From positions 1 to 30,963 of the forward strand of contig JAUIKZ010000003.1 of assembly GCA_030433125.1 (NCBI GenBank): a DNA stretch of 30,963 bases, written 5' to 3'. Below are positions 1 through 7,375 of this stretch, one piece after another (within the stretch, counting starts at the first letter, position 1; each line of letters starts with the position of its first letter). Below the pieces are notes generated by a model. That model had not been told where the DNA came from. It saw only the letters and a list, made by a program, of their open reading frames with translations, and did no database searches. Made by a program: the position numbers and the translations under genes. Origin of the DNA: Alphaproteobacteria bacterium (GTDB lineage: Bacteria > Pseudomonadota > Alphaproteobacteria > UBA6184).

Positions 1-2
1 GC

Positions 3-1052
3 GCGTTGAAAGCGGCCTACAGTGATTTGTTGTCGAAAGAGCGACACCCGGTGGTGGTGCTTAGTTTAGCCTTGCCCCATGAGTATGTGGATGTAAACGT
101 GCACCCCGCCAAAACAGAGGTGCGCTTTCAAAACCTGGGGGCTGTGCGGCAGTTGGTGGTGTCAGGCATTCGAGAGGCACTATATAGCGGAAGTCATCGC
201 ACCTCCACCACCATTGCGGACGAAGTGACAAAAGCCTTTATGAATAGCGCGCCTGCTCAGCGGCCACATTATAATCCCACCATGCCGCCACGTTCAAGCC
301 ATAGCGCTCCAACTTATGCCCCTTCTGCTGGGGGCGAGTCTTCTTACACGCCCAGCCGTTTAAGAGAAGGGCAGGGGGCTTCCTACGCCCCGCCACAGCC
401 GGAGATGCCCCGCCCGCAACCCACCAGCGACGCATCATCGCAGCAACGCTTTTATCAGTCTGATGCAGAGGTGGGGTATCTTGGCCATGCCCTGGCTCAG
501 TTATATAAAACTTATATCCTCGCGCAAAAGGGGGATGAGGTAATTTTAGTGGACCAACATGCGGCCCACGAACGTTTGGTGTATGAGCGCTTCAAGCATG
601 ATCTGGAAGAAAAAGGTGTAAAAAAGCAGTTATTGTTGGTGCCTGAAATAATAGAGGTAAGCGATGCTCTCAAGGAAAGTATTTTACATAACCACAGCGC
701 TTTGTCTAAAATAGGGTTTGAGGTAGAAAGCTTTGGTGTGAACAGCGTGGCCATAAAATCGGTGCCCGTGCATTTAGCCGGCAGTGACGTGAAGCAACTG
801 GCGCAAGATGTGTTTGATGAGCTTCTCGAAGAGGGGGAAAGCCTTAGCCTTCAAGAAAAGGTGCATGAGATATGCTCCACCATGGCCTGCCATGGCAGTG
901 TGCGTGCCGGCCAAACTCTGAGTCTTCCCGAGATGAACGCGCTCCTCCGCAATATGGAGGCGCAGCCTTTTTCGGGGCAGTGCAACCACGGTCGCCCCAC
1001 GTATGTAAGCTTGAAGAAAACAGAAATCGAAAAGTTTTTTGGCCGCCGCTAG
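3..1052 (+). CDS. mutL: DNA mismatch repair protein MutL, C-terminal part (5' truncated by window edge)
   Basis: The reading frame is open from the window edge, so the gene starts upstream. The first visible residues are the end of the GHKL ATPase half, with the conserved VDVNVHPAKTEVRF block at about residues 29-42 of the fragment. A Pro/Ser/Gln-rich linker follows (about residues 80-150), then the MutL C-terminal dimerisation domain. That domain carries the metal-binding endonuclease motif DQHAAHERLVYE and a CNHGRP motif near the end, the counterpart of the family's C-P-H-G-R-P. In the MutL family these mark nicking-competent proteins, unlike E. coli MutL. MutL couples MutS mismatch recognition to strand incision. 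It is convergent with the CDGSH gene, 19 bases away. Identification is secure; endonuclease activity is inferred from the motifs. Confidence 0.96.
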   Translation, partial: ALKAAYSDLLSKERHPVVVLSLALPHEYVDVNVHPAKTEVRFQNLGAVRQLVVSGIREALYSGSHRTSTTIADEVTKAFMNSAPAQRPHYNPTMPPRSSHSAPTYAPSAGGESSYTPSRLREGQGASYAPPQPEMPRPQPTSDASSQQRFYQSDAEVGYLGHALAQLYKTYILAQKGDEVILVDQHAAHERLVYERFKHDLEEKGVKKQLLLVPEIIEVSDALKESILHNHSALSKIGFEVESFGVNSVAIKSVPVHLAGSDVKQLAQDVFDELLEEGESLSLQEKVHEICSTMACHGSVRAGQTLSLPEMNALLRNMEAQPFSGQCNHGRPTYVSLKKTEIEKFFGRR

Positions 1053-1071
1053 AGGGCTGGCACTGCGAAGC

Positions 1072-1302
1072 TTAATCGATCCATTTGTGACTGCCATCGC
1101 AGTAAGGTGGGTTTTTGGTAGCCTGGCAGGTGCACAACAAGGCTTGCCCATCTTTTTCAGCCGTAAAGCATAATGATTTTTTTTCAGAGGCCCCGCGGTG
1201 CGAGCCATCACAAAAAGGGATGTCTGCACTATACCCACATTGGCACCAAAAATACTTTTTACCGGCTTCTAATTCTATTCGTACGGGCCTTTTGCTTGGC
1301 AT
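1072..1302 (-). CDS. Tandem CDGSH iron-sulfur domain protein
   Basis: This is a 76-residue protein with two copies of the CDGSH zinc-finger-like signature. One contains CQCGYSADIPFCDGSH and the other CTCQATKNPPYCDGSH. In the mitoNEET/CISD family each such C-x-C...C-x3-H motif binds a redox-active [2Fe-2S] cluster through three Cys and one His. The two-motif layout resembles the CISD3/MiNT class, so two clusters in one monomer are expected. There is no signal peptide or membrane segment, so it is probably cytosolic. The ATG at 1302 has an AAAAGGA ribosome-binding site upstream. The precise substrate or partner is unknown for most bacterial members; a role in redox or iron-sulfur handling is inference. 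Confidence 0.92.
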   Translation of the reverse strand: MPSKRPVRIELEAGKKYFWCQCGYSADIPFCDGSHRGASEKKSLCFTAEKDGQALLCTCQATKNPPYCDGSHKWID

Positions 1303-1379
1303 GATGTGTCCTTTTTTGCAATCTATATCACGAATAAGGCTTTAGGCTAAAGGGCAAAAAGCCCCTGTGTTAACCACAT

Positions 1380-1395
1380 GTTAACTTTCATTTAA
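1380..1395 (+). promoter_or_regulatory. Upstream motif shared with the gene at 5987
   Basis: GTTAACTTTCATTTAA lies 66 bases before the ATG at 1462 and recurs with one difference at 5931-5946, upstream of another small secreted-protein gene. A second GTTAAC sits at 1369-1374, exactly 11 bases earlier. It could be a promoter element or a regulator site; neither is demonstrated. Confidence 0.3.
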
Positions 1396-1461
1396 AAAAA
1401 TACTACCTATCTCTTGAAGAAGCAAAAAGCTTACCTACAACACCTACAAAGGAGATTATAC

Positions 1462-2112
1462 ATGAAAGTGCGTTTCGCAACAGTGGCGCTGGCAACGAGC
1501 TTAGTTTCAGCAAATGGCCCTTTTCAGGAGGTTAGCCCCAACTTCGATACATACGACAGTTCATCGATGTCGGTTATTCAAAAGATTGAAAACGAAGGCC
1601 TAAAATTATCCACGGAGGTAACAGAAATTGTGAAGGATAAGGAAAATCCTATGCTGGTGGATGGGTTAGAAGATATTTCCTTTGAAGATTTCTGCAAAGG
1701 ATTGTCAGCGGGGGGGGCGTCTACGGATATTGATCAAACCATTACAAAACCTTTCGGGGCCGAGGAAGAAAAACTGGCACTTGATTTTCTTGCCCGCTTA
1801 AAACAAGCTGGCGACCTAGCACTTAACAGTATTATCCCTTTGTCTCGCCCCAAAGATAGAGTTTTTCAGGACCCAGACTACATTGAAGATTATGAGAGCG
1901 ATGGTGAAGTAGAAGAGTTAGGGAGACATTTACAGTCTATAAAGATTCTAACTGCACCTGAAATGTTAACACCGCCAGCTATGGCTAAGCAGGAGCTTTA
2001 TTACGACGGACCTACTCAGGAGGAGAGTGAATTGCTGCTATCGTGGTTGGAGGATTGTGATGAGGATTCAATTCGGCCTTTGCACCCACGTGTAAGCTAT
2101 TTGCGTCGTTAA
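1462..2112 (+). CDS. Acidic secreted protein of unknown function
   Basis: I do not recognise a family. The ATG at 1462 is preceded by GGAG at a spacing of seven bases and is preferred to an in-frame start further upstream. The 216-residue product begins with a short Sec-like signal (MKVRFATVALATSLVSANG) and should be exported. The mature part is strongly acidic, with a cluster of Asp, Glu and Tyr at about residues 140-170, and has only two Cys (one in EDFCKGL, one in LEDCDED). There are no membrane helices after the signal. The gene stands alone between the divergent CDGSH gene and the tRNA pair. It shares an upstream 16-base motif with the small secreted protein at 5987. An effector or envelope role is possible but there is no evidence for either. 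Confidence 0.75.
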   Translation: MKVRFATVALATSLVSANGPFQEVSPNFDTYDSSSMSVIQKIENEGLKLSTEVTEIVKDKENPMLVDGLEDISFEDFCKGLSAGGASTDIDQTITKPFGAEEEKLALDFLARLKQAGDLALNSIIPLSRPKDRVFQDPDYIEDYESDGEVEELGRHLQSIKILTAPEMLTPPAMAKQELYYDGPTQEESELLLSWLEDCDEDSIRPLHPRVSYLRR

Positions 2113-2229
2113 ACATTTTTTATCCTACATTGTAAAGGCGCACTTAAAGAACCTTTTGGCACATGCCTGTTATGAAAAGTTTATAAGTCCTTAGAGAAGG
2201 GGGGTATATGGGACAGCAGGAGTTGAGAT

Positions 2230-2303
2230 TGGAGCGGGTGAAGGGAATCGAACCCTCACAACCAGCTTGGAAGGCTGGGGCTCTACCATTGAGCTACACC
2301 CGC
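2230..2303 (-). tRNA. tRNA-Gly (anticodon TCC)
   Basis: On the minus strand the sequence folds as a canonical tRNA: acceptor GCGGGTG/CACCCGC, D-arm GCTCAATGGTAGAGC, anticodon loop CTTCCAA with anticodon TCC, and T-arm with GGTTCGATTCC. U73 is typical of bacterial tRNA-Gly, and CCA is encoded. It follows tRNA-Tyr by seven bases and is probably processed from the same transcript; the Tyr-Gly order is common in bacteria. Confidence 0.97.
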
Positions 2304-2310
2304 GAGAGCT

Positions 2311-2396
2311 TGGTGGAAGGAGCAGGATTCGAACCTGCGTAGACTAACGTCGACAGATTTACAGTCTGTTGCCTTTGACCGCTCGGCCATCCTTCC
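2311..2396 (-). tRNA. tRNA-Tyr (anticodon GTA)
   Basis: This is an 86-base class II tRNA on the minus strand with acceptor GGAAGGA/TCCTTCC, anticodon loop CTGTAAA (anticodon GTA), a long variable arm, T-arm GGTTCGAATCC, discriminator A and encoded CCA. The long variable arm and the GTA anticodon together identify tRNA-Tyr. It is the first gene of a two-tRNA unit. Confidence 0.97.
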
Positions 2397-2409
2397 TGAT
2401 AACAAGTGG

Positions 2410-2439
2410 TTTTTACTACAATAGGCGGGGAGGTGTCAA
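2410..2439 (-). promoter_or_regulatory. Promoter of the tRNA-Tyr/tRNA-Gly unit
   Basis: On the minus strand a perfect TTGACA (2434-2439) is followed by an AT-rich -10 region, either TAGTAA (2413-2418, spacing 15) or TAAAAA (2410-2415, spacing 18), just upstream of tRNA-Tyr. The -35 is convincing; the -10 choice is open. Confidence 0.55.
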
Positions 2440-2601
2440 GACTAAAGCTATAAATTTTCAGGGCTGACGCATGGAGTATGGTGTTGCCCCCCCAAACAAT
2501 ATCATTCCCTCGAAGAAGAGGATTTGCTGAATGGTTTCTTTTTTTGCTTTGTTACAAGATAGCCCAAAGCGGTGTAGCGTCAAGTTGCGGGCTAATCTTC
2601 G

Positions 2602-2714
2602 CGGGCGACGCCCGGGGGGGCTGGACGAGCCTTTGGCTTTAGCCAAAGCCTCTACGGCGCGCTTCGCGGGCCGCTTCATTGGGCGAGACGCCCAATGAAG
2701 GTCCAGCCCCCGCG
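2602..2714. repeat. GC-rich cloverleaf-like palindromic element
   Basis: An 11-bp perfect outer stem (2616-2626 with 2701-2711) encloses three back-to-back hairpins. Hairpin A is 2627-2652 (12 pairs with one C/C mismatch). Hairpin B is 2655-2673 (8 pairs with one G/G mismatch, TTC loop). Hairpin C is 2674-2700, a perfect 12-bp stem around AGA. Only two bases (2653-2654) join the helices unpaired, so the core is a compact four-way junction. A further 5-bp hairpin (2602-2614, loop GAC) abuts it on the left. The element is far more GC-rich than the flanking DNA. It may be a REP/MITE-type mobile palindrome or a structured RNA; copy number elsewhere in the genome is not visible here. Confidence 0.7.
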
Positions 2715-2857
2715 TGCTGCCGCTGCAGAACGCGCCCTTCTCTTGACTCCACCCCTTGCTTTGCGCTTTGAATAGCTATTCTTGTAAGCAAAAAAAACAA
2801 TATATCAGGTATGAGGCCATACTAACTTTTGAGCGCTCAATACTACCTCCTGGTGCC
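2715..2857. other. Intergenic remnant downstream of truncated vgrG
   Basis: No gene is supported here. On the minus strand a perfect Shine-Dalgarno AGGAGGT (2845-2851) lies seven bases beyond the vgrG stop, but the only frames behind it are 11-14 codons long. A perfect 12-base palindrome TTGAGCGCTCAA is at 2829-2840. The stretch may be the stump of a lost downstream gene. Confidence 0.35.
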
Positions 2858-4186
2858 TTAATATTCCTCATACGCTTCACCGACGGGTTCTTCCTCCCAT
2901 TCTTCATTGCTAGGCGCTTCAAAGCTATGAGGCACCGGCTGAATAAGTTGTTCTTCCTCACGATATTGATCCCACACAAAACGCACTTGCACACGGCACA
3001 TGGAGTCGGTCCATACCTCTTCGCCTGGCGGGCCAATAACAAACCCTGTTTGGGTGCCATGAATGCGGGGCTTGGGTGTTTTTTGTTGGGGGCGATAGGG
3101 CATCATGTGGTTAAACCCTTTAAAAGTGCTTTTCACGTTTTGCGCGTTGCCATCATTGCTGCCCTCATGCAGCACATGCTCAATGGTAAAGGCTTGTCCG
3201 TTTAAGGTTTCGTTGGCGTGCCCAACAAGATAAAAATACTGACCTGCTGAAAAATAAGGCAAAAAACCAAAGCCACTTACATGCTGTTTTTGTGTGTCGG
3301 CAGCCTCTTGTTGGGTGAATGTTTTATGCTCGGCGACAGCGGGATCAGCGCTCACTCCCGTATAACTCAACACACGCCCCCCCTTGCTTTGCTGTCCCAT
3401 TGCCTGGCTTTGAACAGGGTAGGATGGGTGATTATAGTCGTAGCCAACCTGCGCAAAAAGGGTAGGGCCCGACGCCGCCTCTATTTTAAAGCTATTAATG
3501 TTGTTTAGGTTAAGCCCTGCTGACTGCGATTTGGCGATAGTCACGCCTTCCGCATACAAACAAGGGAGTTGATCTTCCGCTGCTGTGGCCAAAATCATTT
3601 CATGGGCGCTGGGGCCATGAGCAAAGTAGTAATAAATACCATCTTCTTCGAGGAGGCGCGAGATGAAGTCATAGGCCGATTCGCCATATTGCACGCAGTA
3701 AGGACGCACATAATTATTCGTTTGGCGCGGAAAGGTGTAATACTGAATCTGGTGCTCGCTAAGAAGCGTTTCCACAATATCTAATGTGGTTTGGTTCTGA
3801 AAAATGCGGTAGTCCTTATTGAATTGCAAAAACCACCAGTGTGGGTAAAGCTTGAGCTCATATTTGGTGAAGTAATGGCCTTCGGGGGTAACGTAGGTGT
3901 CGCCCTGACTTGCCTTACCGATCACGCCATGAAAGTACCGCGGGTCAGGGTGAATATTCAGCACCAGTTGCGCCTCTTTTCCGATAAGGTATTGCAAATC
4001 CACAGCGGGCGATTCACTCTCCACCTCCAGGGATATCTCGAAACTTTTAAAAATGTCTTCGGTGATCTTAAACCTCTTCACCCAAAAAAAAGGCTCATGA
4101 GGGAACACCAGTTCGTAGGGGGCGTTCGCCTTGAGCTCATTTTCGATAGTGGTGAACAGTAATGCAAAATTGTTATTAATACTCAT
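2858..4186 (-). CDS. Truncated type VI secretion VgrG (TssI)-like protein
   Basis: The first ~370 residues match the gp27-like base of VgrG: the RYFHGVIG segment, YRIFQNQTTLDIVETLL, the hallmark CVQYGESAYDFISRLLEEDGIYYYF, and PRIHGTQTGFVIGPPGEEVWTD, which precedes the gp5 OB fold. The OB fold starts (CRVQVRFVWDQ) and then the protein ends in a Glu-rich tail of about 30 residues. The product is 442 residues, whereas VgrG proteins usually exceed 600. The OB fold, beta-helix spike and PAAR-contact region are therefore missing. VgrG forms the trimeric tip of the T6SS tube. The ATG at 4186 gives a normal family N-terminus, although it has no clear ribosome-binding site. No other T6SS gene is in the window. 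It is probably a decaying gene, but a shortened functional variant cannot be excluded. Confidence 0.85.
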   Translation of the reverse strand: MSINNNFALLFTTIENELKANAPYELVFPHEPFFWVKRFKITEDIFKSFEISLEVESESPAVDLQYLIGKEAQLVLNIHPDPRYFHGVIGKASQGDTYVTPEGHYFTKYELKLYPHWWFLQFNKDYRIFQNQTTLDIVETLLSEHQIQYYTFPRQTNNYVRPYCVQYGESAYDFISRLLEEDGIYYYFAHGPSAHEMILATAAEDQLPCLYAEGVTIAKSQSAGLNLNNINSFKIEAASGPTLFAQVGYDYNHPSYPVQSQAMGQQSKGGRVLSYTGVSADPAVAEHKTFTQQEAADTQKQHVSGFGFLPYFSAGQYFYLVGHANETLNGQAFTIEHVLHEGSNDGNAQNVKSTFKGFNHMMPYRPQQKTPKPRIHGTQTGFVIGPPGEEVWTDSMCRVQVRFVWDQYREEEQLIQPVPHSFEAPSNEEWEEEPVGEAYEEY

Positions 4187-4247
4187 TTTATTATTAATTT
4201 TTATATAGTATAAATGATGTATGAGAACTTGCAAAGCTTAATAAACT

Positions 4248-4619
4248 ATGGATAACGCAAACTGCTTTACAACAGCCCTGGCCTCTATTTTACAAGATAT
4301 GGAAAGCGAAATAGAAGATGACCCGGATAGCCCGAGCGCCACAAAAGATATCATCTTCGAAGTGTATATGCGGCTTATAGAAAAATCACCTGACCTTACG
4401 TTTCAAACTAATTTTACATCCCAACAACGCCATGTTTTTGAAAAGCTTTTAGAACTTTTGAAGAAACCCCATACGGGAGTAGAGGGGTTTACGAATGTGG
4501 CGGCTTGCATGCTTTTAACCGCGAAGTACTTAAAAGGCACACGGCGCGCATCAGACCCGCACACTATGGCCACCCTCGACACGCTGGCGAATCAACTAAC
4601 GGATATCATTAATACTTAA
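4248..4619 (+). CDS. Hypothetical 123-residue protein divergent from vgrG
   Basis: I do not recognise a family. The product is soluble, mostly helical by composition, with an acidic N-terminal part (MESEIEDDPDSPS) and no signal peptide or membrane helix. The start lies 61 bases from the vgrG start on the opposite strand, so the two could share a control region. The downstream CNNM/CorC-type gene follows 13 bases after the stop, suggesting co-transcription with it. Base use is like its neighbours. There is no direct evidence for a link to secretion. Confidence 0.7.
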   Translation: MDNANCFTTALASILQDMESEIEDDPDSPSATKDIIFEVYMRLIEKSPDLTFQTNFTSQQRHVFEKLLELLKKPHTGVEGFTNVAACMLLTAKYLKGTRRASDPHTMATLDTLANQLTDIINT

Positions 4620-4632
4620 CGGAGTTTATGTC

Positions 4633-5886
4633 GTGTACCTAATTATTGGTTTAATCATTCTTTTTTCACTGGTGGCCATGTCTATTATATGTGGGCTTGA
4701 AACGGCCTTTACCGCTGTTTCACGCGCCAAGCTACATCAGCTTATCGCCAAAGGTAACAAACGGGCCATGCTTGTACAAAAGCTGCGGGAGCAAATGCCC
4801 CGCCTTATAGGCACGCTAACGGTGCTAGAAACCATTGTGGAAGTGTCGGTCACCACGCTGGCGGGTGTCATGTTCACCAATTTGTTAGGCGAGAAGGGGC
4901 CGTTGGTGTCGGGTATCCTTATGTCTATACTTATTATTGTTTATGGGCAGTCGCTGCCTAAGATATATGCCTTTGGCAACCCTGAACGCATGACCATTCG
5001 TTTCGCCAAAATAAGCTCATGGATATTTTATTTGTTCAGCCCGCTGGCAAGGCTGATGGAGCATATTGCTAAGGTGTCACTTAGTGCCTTGAGGGTACCG
5101 GTTAAAAAACATGATGCCTCCGCCACCATTGAGGAACTTCGTGGGATTATTCAGCTGCATGCGTCTACCTCTCAAAGTAATGCTACCCACGAAGGGGTGA
5201 TGCTGGAAAGTGTGCTGGACCTGGCGGAAGTAAGTGTGGATGAAGTAATGACCCACCGCAAGTATGTGAACATGATTAACGCCGATGCCTCCCCCACGGA
5301 GGTGCTGGAGTTTGTGTTGTCCAGCCCCCACACGCGGCACCCTGTTTGGCAGGAAGACCGTGATAATATTATCGGTATTCTGCACACCAAAGATTTATTG
5401 CGGGCCTTTGCGGGGCACCAGGGGAATTTTGATGATATTAATATTCTCCAAGCTTGTAGCAGCCCGTGGTTTGTGCCGGAAACCACCAAACTTTTGGCCC
5501 AACTTCAAAACTTTAAAGCCCGCAAAGAGCACTTGGCCTGCGTGGTAGATGAATACGGGGCCTTTCTAGGAATCGTAACCCTAGAAGACATTTTGGAAGA
5601 AATCGTGGGCCCCATTGATGACGAGCATGATATTACCCTGCCAGGGATACGGCCAGAAGGGGGTAATGCGTATTCAATTTATGGGTGGGTGACACTGCGC
5701 GATATTGAAAAGCAAATAGGCATCGAGCTGCCTGATGAAAAGGCGGCCACCATAGCAGGCCTGGTTATTCAAGAAACACAAACCATCCCCAGTATTGGGC
5801 AAAAGTTTGAAGTTTGTGGGTACAAAATGGATATCCTAAAAAAGAAACGGAATCAAATAACAAAAATCCGCCTTAAGAGTGCTTAA
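4633..5886 (+). CDS. CNNM/CBS/CorC-domain membrane protein (hemolysin C / CorC family)
   Basis: The 417-residue protein has the three-part layout of the HlyC/CorC family. An N-terminal CNNM (DUF21) membrane domain with several helices covers about residues 1-140 and includes the typical GLETAFTAVSRAKL stretch. A pair of CBS domains follows at about 195-335 (DEVMTHRKYVNMI, then FVPETTKLLAQLQ and CVVDEYGAFLGIVTLEDILEEIVG). A CorC_HlyC C-terminal domain covers about 340-415. Family members are linked to magnesium/divalent cation export or tolerance; the hemolysin name is historical. Translation starts at GTG 4633, eight bases after GGAG at 4621-4624; the ATG five bases earlier is out of frame and stops after four codons. 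It lies 13 bases after the hypothetical gene, probably in one operon. The exact substrate is inferred. Confidence 0.92.
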   Translation: MYLIIGLIILFSLVAMSIICGLETAFTAVSRAKLHQLIAKGNKRAMLVQKLREQMPRLIGTLTVLETIVEVSVTTLAGVMFTNLLGEKGPLVSGILMSILIIVYGQSLPKIYAFGNPERMTIRFAKISSWIFYLFSPLARLMEHIAKVSLSALRVPVKKHDASATIEELRGIIQLHASTSQSNATHEGVMLESVLDLAEVSVDEVMTHRKYVNMINADASPTEVLEFVLSSPHTRHPVWQEDRDNIIGILHTKDLLRAFAGHQGNFDDINILQACSSPWFVPETTKLLAQLQNFKARKEHLACVVDEYGAFLGIVTLEDILEEIVGPIDDEHDITLPGIRPEGGNAYSIYGWVTLRDIEKQIGIELPDEKAATIAGLVIQETQTIPSIGQKFEVCGYKMDILKKKRNQITKIRLKSA

Positions 5887-5930
5887 TAATTTTTAAAAAT
5901 TAGTCATATATTTTGCATAATGTGCTATTT

Positions 5931-5946
5931 GTTAACTTTCTTTTAA
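5931..5946 (+). promoter_or_regulatory. Second copy of the shared upstream motif
   Basis: GTTAACTTTCTTTTAA matches 15 of 16 bases of the motif at 1380-1395. A possible -10 box TATAAA (5963-5968) follows, 18 bases before the ATG of the small secreted protein. The T-rich motif may form the -35 region or an activator site. Confidence 0.3.
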
Positions 5947-5986
5947 CTATTAACATGTACTCTATAAATCGAACAGGAGAGAAAAA

Positions 5987-6202
5987 ATGGAATTCAAAAA
6001 AATTGCAATGTTTGGTTTGTTAGGCGTATTTACTGCTGCAGGTGCTTTTGATGCAAACGCAGGTCTATTTAGCCGAAAGAAAAAAAAGAAAGAAGTTCAC
6101 GTACAAGATGCCAAGCAACAGCCGCAAAAATCTGAGTGGGAACAAAGAGAAGATGCTGCTGAAGATGATAGGCAAGACATGTTGAAGAACTTCTCCATGT
6201 AA
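5987..6202 (+). CDS. Small secreted basic/acidic protein, unknown function
   Basis: This is a 71-residue product with a clear Sec signal peptide ending in AGAFDANA before GLFSRKKKKKE. The mature protein is about 46 residues: a lysine block, then a Gln/Glu/Asp-rich, probably disordered segment ending in NFSM. An excellent AGGAGAG ribosome-binding site stands seven bases before the ATG. No family is recognised. It has its own likely promoter (5931-5968). It and the 50-residue peptide at 18905 belong to a loose set of short exported proteins in this window, although their sequences are not similar. Confidence 0.72.
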   Translation: MEFKKIAMFGLLGVFTAAGAFDANAGLFSRKKKKKEVHVQDAKQQPQKSEWEQREDAAEDDRQDMLKNFSM

Positions 6203-6228
6203 GCGAAGCAATCTATTTACACCATCAT

Positions 6229-6251
6229 GGTCGCTACCGTGTGTAGCGGCC
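6229..6251 (+). terminator. Hairpin after the small secreted gene, weak terminator candidate
   Basis: CGCTAC and GTAGCG pair around CGTGT, extended by GG/CC with one mismatch, followed by TTGTGTGTT instead of a proper U-run. It is the only stable hairpin between the stop at 6202 and the convergent lysR. Confidence 0.3.
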
Positions 6252-6284
6252 TTGTGTGTTATGCAGCCTTATGTGTTATATAAT

Positions 6285-6316
6285 TTTGATCTAGTAGCTA
6301 TTTATTGTAGATCAAA
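6285..6316. repeat. Inverted repeat in convergent intergenic region
   Basis: TTTGATCTA (6285-6293) and TAGATCAAA (6308-6316) form a perfect 9-bp inverted repeat with a 14-base spacer. It lies between two convergent genes and has no U-run on either side. Its function is unknown. Confidence 0.35.
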
Positions 6317-6440
6317 CTCTAGCTTCAGATATAGCTTTTTTGGCTGCCACTCATTCATAATCGAGCACATACCAAGTGGGTCTCTGTTAATAAGGCTGCT
6401 ACCCAATGAACAGGCCTATCACATGTAGCGGAGGGGTATA

Positions 6441-7367
6441 CTAATAAATGACCTTGTCCTCGGCGATTAGTTCCTCTAGCAAGAAGTCTTTAAATGCTAC
6501 AATTTTTTTGGTATGCCGGAGTTCTTCTGGGTAAATTAAATAATGCTCGATAGGCGGGATTTGAAGGTCGGGGACGACTTTTACCAAATCAGGTTTTTGC
6601 GCGGCTATGTAATCGAAGACAATGCCGATGCCCATACCGGTTTCAACAGCTTTTAAAACGCCCACATGACTATCAAAATTCAAAAAAGGAGAGGGCACTG
6701 AGTCGGATTGAGCACCAATAAGGACATAAAGGTTTTCTTCGCTGTTAGCGCCTTCACGGGAATAGGTAACAATATTATGATGCTCAACATCATTGATGTT
6801 TTCTAGTTTTGTATGGTTCTCAAGATAACCCCGCGACGCATAGACACTGCGAGGGCACTTTAAGATGGGCCTTTGTACCATCCGTAATTGTTGGGTCGGG
6901 TAGGGCTTCAAAATAATATCGATATCCGGTTTAGAAAGACTTTGCTCGTCATCCGCGATAAAGTGCGACACATGTAGGGCAGGATAGAGTTGCATGAACG
7001 CTTTGATACGCGGCATCAACCAATAATAAGCAAAGGAGCTTGTGGTAGAAACCTTTAGGTGTCCTGAAGGGATGTTTTTGGTGTGCCGCAGAACTGAGAG
7101 AGTGTTGGAGATTTTACCGAAAATTTCTTGGGTGGTCGCGAAGAGGATGTCGCCTTGTTCTGTTAAAAGGAGACCACGTGGATGACGCCTAAAAAGCTTG
7201 CATTCCATGATCTCCTCCAATGAAGAAATTTGGCGACTGATAGCGGATTGTGAAATCATCATTTTTTCGGCGGCCTTGGTAAGGGAGCCCGACCAAGCCA
7301 CATAGTTAAAAACCCTCAGCTTGTCCCAATCAACTTTTGTCGTTAAATACGACACATCTACCAACAT
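6441..7367 (-). CDS. LysR-family transcriptional regulator
   Basis: The 308-residue protein has a classic LysR winged helix-turn-helix at about residues 15-75 (GSLTKAAEKMMISQSAISRQ, then CKLFRRHPRGLLLTEQG) and an effector-binding domain in the remainder. The ATG at 7367 is chosen because AAAGGTGAGG lies just upstream; a longer reading would run into trxB. That ribosome-binding site overlaps the last codons and stop of trxB, so the two genes look translationally coupled. LysR proteins usually control a divergent neighbour; here the regulator is co-directional with, and downstream of, trxB. A role in redox control is therefore only a hint. The effector cannot be predicted from sequence. Family call is secure. 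Confidence 0.93.
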   Translation of the reverse strand: MLVDVSYLTTKVDWDKLRVFNYVAWSGSLTKAAEKMMISQSAISRQISSLEEIMECKLFRRHPRGLLLTEQGDILFATTQEIFGKISNTLSVLRHTKNIPSGHLKVSTTSSFAYYWLMPRIKAFMQLYPALHVSHFIADDEQSLSKPDIDIILKPYPTQQLRMVQRPILKCPRSVYASRGYLENHTKLENINDVEHHNIVTYSREGANSEENLYVLIGAQSDSVPSPFLNFDSHVGVLKAVETGMGIGIVFDYIAAQKPDLVKVVPDLQIPPIEHYLIYPEELRHTKKIVAFKDFLLEELIAEDKVIY

Positions 7368-7375
7368 TAACAACC

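Noticed and set aside
774..1238. 154-codon frame on the minus strand across the mutL end and the CDGSH gene
   Set aside because: It is antisense to two well-supported genes, has no ribosome-binding site and a composition unlike a real protein.
2458..2679. 73-codon minus-strand frame running through the cloverleaf palindrome
   Set aside because: The Arg/Lys/Ala-rich start is simply the palindrome read as codons; there is no ribosome-binding site or recognisable domain.
2230..4186. Genomic island inserted at the tRNA-Tyr/Gly genes
   Set aside because: No integrase and no repeat of a tRNA 3' end were found, and vgrG lies on the 5' side of the tRNAs.
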